Positions 1-4,547 of a DNA stretch of 5,177 bases are shown here, piece by piece (the stretch's first letter is position 1; the number at the start of each line of letters is the position of its first letter). The position numbers and the translations under genes are program-made. The DNA comes from JBGPJM01 sp041485385 (GTDB taxonomy: Bacteria > Planctomycetota > Phycisphaerae > Phycisphaerales > UBA1924). The notes beneath the pieces were generated by a model. The model was not told where the DNA came from. It ran no database searches and was given only the letters and a program-made list of their open reading frames with translations. Location of the stretch: the NCBI GenBank assembly GCA_041485385.1, contig JBGPJM010000286.1, forward strand, positions 1 through 5,177, read 5' to 3'.

Positions 1-192
1 CGCCTCGGCGAGGTGGACGTCGAGGTGCTGAAAGGCGTCGACCTCGAGGTCCGCGAGGGCGAGTACGTCGCGCTCATGGGTCCGTCGGGCTCGGGAAAGT
101 CGACGCTCATGAACATCCTGGGCTGCCTGGACAGGCCCACGTCCGGCCAGTACCGGCTCGACGGCGAGGAGGTGAGCGCCCTGTCCTCGGAC

Positions 193-195
193 TAG
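193..195 (+). other. In-frame amber codon interrupting the ATPase
   Basis: The frame reads ...ALSSD, then TAG, then RAMIRNRKIGFVFQ. In MacB/LolD relatives this stretch is a continuous D-D/E-x-R-A...RN..IGFVFQ segment, often with an acidic residue at this point, so GAG to TAG is the simplest explanation. Alternatives are a sequencing or assembly error, a real nonsense mutation, or suppression. The neighbouring permease itself ends in TAG directly after its conserved C-terminal ALRYE, which argues against UAG being a general sense codon here. Confidence 0.9.
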
Positions 196-670
196 CGCGC
201 GATGATCCGCAACCGCAAGATCGGCTTCGTCTTCCAGAGCTACAACCTGCTCCCCCGGACCACCGCGATCGACCAGGTGATGATGCCGCTGGAGTACACC
301 GCCAAGCTCAGCGAGCGCGACGCCCGCCAGCGGGCCCGGGACATGCTGGCCCGCGTCGGGCTTGCCGACCGCGCCGACCACCGCCCCAGCCAGCTCTCCG
401 GCGGGCAGCAGCAGCGCGTGGCGATCGCGCGGGCGCTCATCAACCGCCCGCCGGTTCTCTTCGCCGACGAGCCCACCGGCAACCTCGATTCGCGCACCAG
501 CCAGGAGCTCCTCGAGATGTTCGGCGAGCTGAACCGGGCGGAGGGGATCACGATCGTGCTGGTGACGCACGACGCCGAGGTCTCGCGCCACGCGCGGCGC
601 ATCATCCGCATCAAGGACGGGCTCATCGAGGCCGACGACGCCTCGCCGCTCGCGCCCGCCGGCCACCCGC

Positions 671-676
671 AGGAGG
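671..676 (+). promoter_or_regulatory. Ribosome binding site of the permease, inside the ATPase gene
   Basis: AGGAGG lies 4 bases upstream of ATG 681, within the last codons of the ATPase gene. It supports the chosen start. It also means the permease could be translated by fresh initiation even if ribosomes leave the upstream message at the amber codon. Confidence 0.75.
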
Positions 677-680
677 CCCC

Positions 681-2042
681 ATGACGCTGCAAAGGATCCT
701 CCGGACGTCGGTGCGTGCCCTGACGCGCAACGTCACCCGCTCGGCCCTCACGGTGCTGGGGATCGTTATCGGCATCGCCGCGGTGATCACGATGATGGAG
801 ATCGGCAAGGGCTCCTCGGCCTCGATCGCCCGGACCATCTCCAGCATGGGCGCCAACAACCTGCTGGTGATGCCGGGGACGGCGGCCACCGGCGGCGTGA
901 GCTTCGGCGCCGGCAGCACGCTGACGCTCACCGCCGAGGACTGCGACGCCATCCTGCGCGAGTGCCCCTCCGTCTCCGGGGCCGCGCCGCTGGTGCGGGC
1001 GCGCGGCCAGGTCGTCTTCCAGGACCGCAACTGGGTGCCCGCGACGATGTACGGCACGACGCCGATGTACCTGGAGGTCCGCCAGTGGACGGACCTGACC
1101 GAGGGGGAGTGCTTCACCGACAGCGACGTGCGGAACGCGGCGCGCGTCTGCCTCGTCGGCCAGCGCATCGTGCGCGAGCTGTTCGACAACGCCTCGCCGA
1201 TCGGCAAGGAGCTGCGGATCCAGAACGTCGGCTTCCGCGTCGTGGGCGTGCTGAGCGCCAAGGGCGCCAACACGTTCGGAATGGACCAGGACGACATCAT
1301 CCTGGGGCCGTGGACGACCATGAAACGCCGCGTCGCCGGCGGGGCCACAGGCTCCTCGACCTCGACGGGCGCGGCCACCGGCGGCTCGTCGTCGTCGGGC
1401 TCGGTCTACCCGGGCGCGCCCAGCGTCTTCCCGCCGACCGCGACGACGCAGCAGAACGCCCTTCCCACCAGGCCGCGCTTCGCCAACATCGACCAGATCA
1501 TCACCGCCGCGGCCTCCGCGCCCGAGATCCAGCCGGCGATCCGCCAGATCACCGAGCTGCTCCGCGAGCGGCACCGCATCCGCCCCGGCGAGCCGGACGA
1601 CTTTAACCTCCGCGACATGACCGAGACCGCCAACGCGCTGGCCTCGACCACCTCGATGATGACCAACCTGCTGCTGGCGGTGGCGACGATCTCGCTGGCC
1701 GTCGGCGGCGTGGGCATCATGAACATCATGCTCGTCTCCGTCACCGAGCGCACCCGCGAGATCGGCCTCCGCATGGCCGTCGGCGCCCGCGGGCGCGACA
1801 TCCTGCTGCAGTTCCTGCTCGAGGCCACGGTGCTGTGCCTGATGGGCGGTCTGGTCGGCTTCCTGATGGGGCGCGGTGGCTCGATCGTCGTGCAGAAGGT
1901 CCTGAAATGGCCCGTCGAGGCCTCCATCACCGCCATCGTCGCCTCCATCATCGTCTCCGCCACCGTCGGTGTCGTCTTCGGCTTCTACCCCGCCTGGAAG
2001 GCCTCTCGCCTCGATCCCATCGAGGCGCTGCGTTACGAGTAG
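681..2042 (+). CDS. MacB/FtsX-type ABC transporter permease
   Basis: A 453-residue inner-membrane permease of the MacB type (MacB_PCD plus FtsX domains), expected to dimerise and drive export by transmitting ATP-dependent motion to the periplasm. TM1 lies at about 21-42 (ALTVLGIVIGIAAVITMMEI). A large periplasmic domain spans about 43-320. TM2 is at about 325-350, followed by the conserved cytoplasmic segment VTERTREIGLRMAVGA (354-369). TM3 is at about 374-396 and TM4 at about 414-438, and the protein ends in the family signature DPIEALRYE. The permease is separate from its ATPase, unlike the fused Escherichia coli MacB. It overlaps the ATPase gene by 4 bases, indicating translational coupling, and has a good SD. 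It is some 50 residues longer than the usual ~400, and the excess is a low-complexity insertion at about 219-266. It ends in TAG. The substrate is unknown: macrolides, siderophores, peptides and lipids are all exported by relatives. Confidence 0.95.
   Translation: MTLQRILRTSVRALTRNVTRSALTVLGIVIGIAAVITMMEIGKGSSASIARTISSMGANNLLVMPGTAATGGVSFGAGSTLTLTAEDCDAILRECPSVSGAAPLVRARGQVVFQDRNWVPATMYGTTPMYLEVRQWTDLTEGECFTDSDVRNAARVCLVGQRIVRELFDNASPIGKELRIQNVGFRVVGVLSAKGANTFGMDQDDIILGPWTTMKRRVAGGATGSSTSTGAATGGSSSSGSVYPGAPSVFPPTATTQQNALPTRPRFANIDQIITAAASAPEIQPAIRQITELLRERHRIRPGEPDDFNLRDMTETANALASTTSMMTNLLLAVATISLAVGGVGIMNIMLVSVTERTREIGLRMAVGARGRDILLQFLLEATVLCLMGGLVGFLMGRGGSIVVQKVLKWPVEASITAIVASIIVSATVGVVFGFYPAWKASRLDPIEALRYE
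1335..1478 (+). other. Low-complexity Ser/Gly/Thr/Pro insertion in the permease periplasmic domain
   Basis: Residues about 219-266 of the permease separate two well-conserved segments, ILGPWTTMKRR before and FANIDQIITAAAS after, which in ordinary MacB proteins lie close together. The first half (about 221-241) is almost only Gly, Ser, Thr and Ala. The second half is Pro/Thr/Gln-rich (SVFPPTATTQQ). The frame is kept, and conserved sequence resumes through ITELLRERHRIRPGEPDDF, so this is not a frameshift. It is probably a disordered periplasmic loop. Confidence 0.7.
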
Positions 2043-2050
2043 CCTGGCCA

Positions 2051-2089
2051 CCCCGATTCCCCCCCCCGCCCGCCCCCTCCCTCCCCTCC
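2051..2089 (+). repeat. C-rich tract in the operon spacer; G-quadruplex-prone on the - strand
   Basis: The 80-bp spacer between the permease and the outer-membrane gene is nearly all pyrimidine up to about 2109. It contains C-runs of 4 (2051-2054), 9 (2059-2067), 3 (2069-2071), 5 (2073-2077), 3 (2079-2081) and 4 (2083-2086), separated by loops of 1-4 bases. The complementary strand therefore has six closely spaced G-runs. In the mRNA the tract is C-rich and unlikely to fold strongly. I see no terminator-like hairpin in the spacer. Confidence 0.7.
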
Positions 2090-2111
2090 ACTCTCCTCTC
2101 GCTCTCACCCT

Positions 2112-2115
2112 GGAG
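2112..2115 (+). promoter_or_regulatory. Ribosome binding site of the outer-membrane efflux gene
   Basis: GGAG lies 7 bases before ATG 2123. It decides the start against the longer open frame that runs back into the permease gene, because a lipoprotein signal peptide begins directly at 2123. Confidence 0.6.
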
Positions 2116-2122
2116 CACCCGC

Positions 2123-3655
2123 ATGCACGCCCGACCTCCTCGACACCTCCTCCGACACGCCGGGCTCCTGGCCGCGGCGAGCCTTGGCGTCGCGGCGTGC
2201 ACCGTGGGCCCTGACTTCAAGCGCCCAGAGCCGTCCATGCCCGCATCCTGGGCCGGGGCCGGGGCCGCCGGTGACGCCGCCCAGCCGCCCTCCGACGCCA
2301 GCCGCCCCATCCCCACCCCGCCCGACCTCCACCGCTGGTGGACCACCTTCAACGACGCCACGCTCACCTCGCTCATCGACCGCGCCTCACTGGCCAACCT
2401 CGACCTGCGCCAGGCCGTCATCCGAATCCGCGAGGCCCGCGCTGCGCGGACGATCACCGCCAGTGGACTCTGGCCGAGCCTCGACGCCTCCGCCGGCTTC
2501 TCCCGCAGCCGCTCGGGCGGAGGCGGCGGGCGCACCGCCAACTCGTTCCGAGCCGGCTTTGACTCGGCATGGGAGCTGGACCTGTTTGGCGGCGTGCGCC
2601 GTGGAGTCGAGGCCGCCGACGCCGGTGTTGCCGGCGCCGTCGAGGATCGTCGCGACGTGCTGGTCACCCTCTCCGCGGAGGTCGCCACCACGTACTTCGA
2701 CCTCCGGGCCACGCAGGAGGCCTTGTCCATCGCGCACCGGAACCTCGCCCTGCAACAGCAGTCGCTGGAGATCACCCGCCAGCGCCAGGAGGGCGGGTAC
2801 GTAAGCAAGCTCGACCTGGTCAGCGCCGAGGCACAGGTGGCTTCGACGACGTCGCAGATCCCCGCGATCGAGTCCTCGGTCCGCCAGTCGATCTACGCCC
2901 TGGGCGTGCTGCTGGGGCAGCAGCCCGCGTCGCTGCTCGAGGAGCTGGCGGCCGCGGCGCCCCTCCCGCCGGTGCCGCCGGAGATCCCCGTGGGGCTGCC
3001 GTCGGACCTGCTGCGCCGGCGCCCGGACATCCGGCGCACCGAAGCCGACCTGCACGCGGCCACCGCGAAGATCGGCGTCGCCACGGCCGACCTCTACCCG
3101 CACTTCTCCCTCAGCGGCTCCGCCGGCCTGTCCGGGCCGAAGATCTCCGCCCTCGGCACCATCAGCAACGGCTCCTGGTCGTTCGGCCCGTCGGCGAGCT
3201 GGTCCATCTTCAACGCCGGGCGCATCCGCGCCAACATCGATCTGCAGGAGGCGGTGACCGACGAACGTTTCGCGGCGTACCAGAGCACCGTCCTGGTCGC
3301 GCTGCAGGAAGTCGAGAACTCGCTGATCGCCTACTCCAAGGAGCAGGAGCGCCGGGCCGCGCTCACCAGCGCCGTCGGGAGCAACCGCGAGTCGGTCGAT
3401 CTGGCGACGCAGCTCTACACCGCCGGGCGCAAGGACTTCCTCAACGTGCTCTCTGCGCAGCAGTCACTCCTGAACTCCGAAAACGCGCTCGTGCAGAGCA
3501 ACCAGCTGATCGTGACCGACCTGGTGGCGCTCTACAAGGCCCTCGGGGGCGGCTGGGACGAATCCGACGAGCACGCGCCGGCGGACCCCTCGCCCTCCGG
3601 AGCCCCGGCCCCCGCGCCGCCCGGCCCCGCCGCGCCCGCGCCGGCCGCTCACTGA
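2123..3655 (+). CDS. NodT-family RND/MacAB-type efflux outer membrane lipoprotein
   Basis: A 510-residue TolC/OprM-type outer-membrane channel that would form the exit duct of the tripartite exporter. It starts with a lipoprotein signal peptide: Arg/His-rich n-region, hydrophobic LLAAASLG, then lipobox VAAC with Cys26 as the lipidated residue. The family-typical CTVGPDFKRP follows. Two outer-membrane-efflux-protein repeats come next, at about 70-260 and 285-475. Recognisable motifs are WELDLFGGVRR (150-160), GLPSDLLRRRPDIRRTEADL (291-310), SWSIFNAGRIR (359-369), LQEVENSLIAY, YTAGRKDFLNVLSAQQSLL (432-450) and LVALYKALGGGW (467-478). The last 32 residues are an Ala/Pro-rich tail not typical of the family. 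It lies 80 bp after the permease on the same strand, so it is probably in the same operon. Lipoprotein NodT-type partners of MacAB are known, for example OpmQ with PvdRT. The stop is TGA. The family call is secure and the substrate unknown. Confidence 0.95.
   Translation: MHARPPRHLLRHAGLLAAASLGVAACTVGPDFKRPEPSMPASWAGAGAAGDAAQPPSDASRPIPTPPDLHRWWTTFNDATLTSLIDRASLANLDLRQAVIRIREARAARTITASGLWPSLDASAGFSRSRSGGGGGRTANSFRAGFDSAWELDLFGGVRRGVEAADAGVAGAVEDRRDVLVTLSAEVATTYFDLRATQEALSIAHRNLALQQQSLEITRQRQEGGYVSKLDLVSAEAQVASTTSQIPAIESSVRQSIYALGVLLGQQPASLLEELAAAAPLPPVPPEIPVGLPSDLLRRRPDIRRTEADLHAATAKIGVATADLYPHFSLSGSAGLSGPKISALGTISNGSWSFGPSASWSIFNAGRIRANIDLQEAVTDERFAAYQSTVLVALQEVENSLIAYSKEQERRAALTSAVGSNRESVDLATQLYTAGRKDFLNVLSAQQSLLNSENALVQSNQLIVTDLVALYKALGGGWDESDEHAPADPSPSGAPAPAPPGPAAPAPAAH
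3557..3652 (+). repeat. Ala/Pro-rich C-terminal tail of the efflux lipoprotein
   Basis: Residues 479-510 follow the usual family end (LYKALGGGW). They consist of an acidic start (DESDEH) and then repeated AP, PAP and PAA units, written in very GC-rich near-repetitive DNA. In a TolC-like fold the C-terminus is periplasmic, so the tail probably hangs at the channel equator or toward the cell wall. Its role is unknown. Confidence 0.55.
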
Positions 3656-3710
3656 ACCGCGCCGCATCACCCCCCCCTCCGCCTCCCCGCGCCCGGCGCC
3701 ACAGCCGTCA

Positions 3711-4166
3711 TCATCTCGTCGGCGGCGTCGTCGTCGCCTTCGCCCGCCGCAGCCACCACTGGTCCAGCGTCACCCGCGTCTCGCCGGTGTTGGTGCCGTT
3801 GTGGGTCTTGAACTCGAACTCGGTGGTCTGGCTGTGCGTGACCAGCTCCCAGCCCCCCGCGGCCAGGCCGTTGATGACCGCCACCTCGGTCAGCGCCCCC
3901 CGTCCCTGGCCGCCGTACTTGGCGACGATGCTCGCCTCGGTGTCGAGGTCCTCGGCCGGCGAGCACAACCGCCAGTCCGCCGACCCGCCCCTCTGCCCGC
4001 CCTCGCGACTAACCGTCAAAGAGCGGCTGAGGTTGGCGTACTCGAACTTCGTCGTCGGGGTCGGCGCGGGTTTCGGGGGCGTGGCGGGCTGGGCCGTCGC
4101 CAGGAGCGCCCCCACGATGGCGCCCGCCGCCAGAATCTGCCAGGTCCGATGGAATCGACCGCTCAT
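3711..4166 (-). CDS. Small exported protein of unknown function, DUF4177-like C-terminal part
   Basis: A 151-residue protein I cannot name. It begins with a Sec-type signal peptide: basic MSGRFHR, hydrophobic ILAAGAIVGALLA, and probable cleavage after ATA at about residue 25. A Pro/Thr linker (26-39) follows. The mature part has FEYANLSRSL (41-50), an aliphatic helix running into a small-residue turn, VAVINGLAAGGWELVTHSQ (95-113), and a closing WWLRR (137-141). The order 'Y-beta, helix ending in GWELV, last strand ending in a basic residue' is the DUF4177 pattern, here with a long insertion between the first strand and the helix. It has one Cys (68). The start is supported by AGGAGA 7 bases upstream. 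It is convergent with the efflux operon, and the 55-bp gap 3656-3710 shows no clear terminator. The tRNA gene lies upstream on the same strand. The coding call is good; the family link is tentative. Confidence 0.75.
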   Translation of the reverse strand: MSGRFHRTWQILAAGAIVGALLATAQPATPPKPAPTPTTKFEYANLSRSLTVSREGGQRGGSADWRLCSPAEDLDTEASIVAKYGGQGRGALTEVAVINGLAAGGWELVTHSQTTEFEFKTHNGTNTGETRVTLDQWWLRRAKATTTPPTR

Positions 4167-4173
4167 GCTGGGC

Positions 4174-4179
4174 TCTCCT
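4174..4179 (-). promoter_or_regulatory. Ribosome binding site of the small exported protein
   Basis: On the - strand AGGAGA stands 7 bases before the ATG whose first base is 4166. It supports this start and the reality of the gene. Confidence 0.65.
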
Positions 4180-4251
4180 GGTTGTGTGCCGAGCGCGCTG
4201 GGATCACCCGGATGGGAATGCGACGCCCCGGAATGGTCGGTCCTGCGCCAC

Positions 4252-4280
4252 GGGCGCGAGGCCGCGCCCTGGACGGGCGC
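4252..4280 (-). other. Two mutually exclusive GC hairpins between the tRNA and the small exported gene
   Basis: GGGCGCG (4252-4258) pairs with CGCGCCC (4263-4269) over a 4-base loop. The same middle arm, GCGCCC (4264-4269), can also pair with GGGCGC (4275-4280) over a 5-base loop. They lie about 40 bases downstream of the tRNA 3' end and could help end or process its transcript. There is no T-run on either side, so I do not call an intrinsic terminator. Nothing else is evident in 4167-4320. Confidence 0.35.
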
Positions 4281-4320
4281 AACGGCGGGTTCATTCGGGC
4301 GCTCGGCGGGACAATGGAAG

Positions 4321-4394
4321 TGGGCGATACTGGACTCGAACCAGTGACCTCATGCGTGTCATGCATGCGCGCTAGCCAACTGCGCCAATCGCCC
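4321..4394 (-). tRNA. tRNA-Val (anticodon GAC)
   Basis: The 74-base - strand sequence folds as a complete cloverleaf. The acceptor is GGGCGAU/AUCGCCC (7 perfect pairs), followed by UG, then D-stem GCGC/GCGC with loop AGUUGGCUA. The anticodon stem is CAUGC/GCAUG with loop AUGACAC, giving anticodon GAC (+ strand 4358-4360), which reads GUC/GUU valine codons. The variable loop is AGGUC. The T-arm is ACUGG-UUCGAGU-CCAGU, and the discriminator base is A. The 3' CCA is not encoded (the next bases are CTT) and must be added by tRNA nucleotidyltransferase. All stems are fully paired, so it looks functional. It is transcribed away from the dockerin gene and toward the small exported gene. Confidence 0.97.
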
Positions 4395-4405
4395 GAGCCG
4401 CGCCA

Positions 4406-4411
4406 AGTATA
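4406..4411 (-). promoter_or_regulatory. Probable -10 element of the tRNA-Val promoter
   Basis: On the - strand TATACT (one mismatch to TATAAT) lies 11 bases upstream of the mature tRNA 5' end, giving a predicted transcription start about 5 bases before the tRNA. The -35 position, near 4429-4434, reads CGGAAA on this strand, a poor match, and the spacer is occupied by an inverted repeat. Confidence 0.5.
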
Positions 4412-4412
4412 C

Positions 4413-4446
4413 CGCCGGCCGCCGGGTGTTTCCGCCGCGGCCGGCG
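4413..4446. repeat. 10-bp perfect inverted repeat in the tRNA/dockerin-gene divergent spacer
   Basis: CGCCGGCCGC (4413-4422) and GCGGCCGGCG (4437-4446) flank a 14-base loop. The left arm abuts the tRNA -10 element, so the repeat sits in its promoter spacer and -35 region. Since the flanking genes diverge, it cannot be their terminator. An operator-like site is possible, but such repeats also arise by chance in DNA this GC-rich. Confidence 0.5.
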
Positions 4447-4489
4447 CCTGAATCCTCACGCCGGTGGGTGCGTATCGTTCATCGGACTC

Positions 4490-4514
4490 CCGCCGGCCCC
4501 CCTTCCGCCGGCGG
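4490..4514. repeat. 8-bp perfect inverted repeat upstream of the dockerin-type gene
   Basis: CCGCCGGC (4490-4497) and GCCGGCGG (4507-4514) flank a C/T-only 9-base loop and end 33 bases before ATG 4548. If transcribed, this would form a strong hairpin in the 5' leader, leaving the ribosome binding site free. A possible weak -10 (TATCGT, 4473-4478) lies just upstream, without a convincing -35. The rest of 4447-4534 shows nothing further. Confidence 0.4.
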
Positions 4515-4534
4515 ACCGGGCCGCCCACACGGAC

Positions 4535-4541
4535 AAGGAGG
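4535..4541 (+). promoter_or_regulatory. Ribosome binding site of the dockerin-type gene
   Basis: AAGGAGG, a near-perfect anti-16S match, lies 6 bases before ATG 4548. It fixes the start and argues that the gene is real and well translated. Confidence 0.8.
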
Positions 4542-4547
4542 CAATCG

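Larger units (their letters stand above)
1..684 (+). pseudogene. ABC transporter ATP-binding protein, MacB/LolD class; 5' partial, with an internal in-frame TAG
   Basis: This is the nucleotide-binding subunit that would hydrolyse ATP on the cytoplasmic face of a MacB-type export complex. The reading frame is open from base 1, and by family comparison roughly 15 N-terminal residues lie upstream of the window. Counting codons from base 1, it has Walker A GPSGSGKST (27-35), the Q-loop glutamine in GFVFQ (79), the signature LSGGQ (132-136), Walker B VLFADE (152-157), a D-loop GNLD and the H-loop histidine in VTHD (190). Similarity is continuous in one frame on both sides of a TAG at codon 65, so a single substitution explains the break and no indel is needed. 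As read, this gives an N-terminal stub with Walker A and a possible 160-residue piece from ATG 202 without Walker A, and neither could act as an ATPase. No Shine-Dalgarno sequence precedes ATG 202. The stop overlaps the permease start (ATGA, 681-684). The family call is very secure; whether the gene is truly broken is not. Confidence 0.85.

Noticed and set aside
193..195. Reassignment of UAG to an amino acid in this organism
   Set aside because: The permease ends with TAG at 2040-2042 exactly at the conserved family C-terminus, so UAG is used as a stop here. Only local suppression or error remains open.
240..2108. 622-codon - strand frame opposite the ATPase and permease
   Set aside because: It is an Arg/Gly/Asp-rich low-complexity translation with no domain, the usual antisense shadow of high-GC genes. 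The + strand genes show clear family motifs.
1835..2122. Longer 5' extension of the efflux lipoprotein, starting inside the permease gene
   Set aside because: The extension would overlap the conserved permease C-terminus and bury the lipoprotein signal peptide. The start at 2123 has an SD and the lipobox at the right distance.
3557..3652. Frameshift at the end of the efflux gene producing an artificial tail
   Set aside because: The frame continues directly from the conserved LYKALGGGW without a homopolymer break and ends in TGA. The Ala/Pro composition fits a natural extension, although an unusual one.
3656..3710. A bidirectional terminator between the convergent genes
   Set aside because: The gap is C-rich with a C8 run, but I find no stem longer than a few pairs and no T-run on either strand.
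3801..4451. Open frames crossing the tRNA on the + strand, with peptides such as GDTGLEPVTS and ILDSNQ (also 2569-4347 and 4184-4375)
   Set aside because: These peptides are the well-known false translations of the tRNA T-arm and acceptor region. The frames are antisense to the small exported gene or out of frame in the efflux gene, and lack ribosome binding sites.
4163..4528. 121-codon - strand frame containing GSSPVSPT-like sequence
   Set aside because: This is a translation straight through the tRNA-Val gene, another common false protein.
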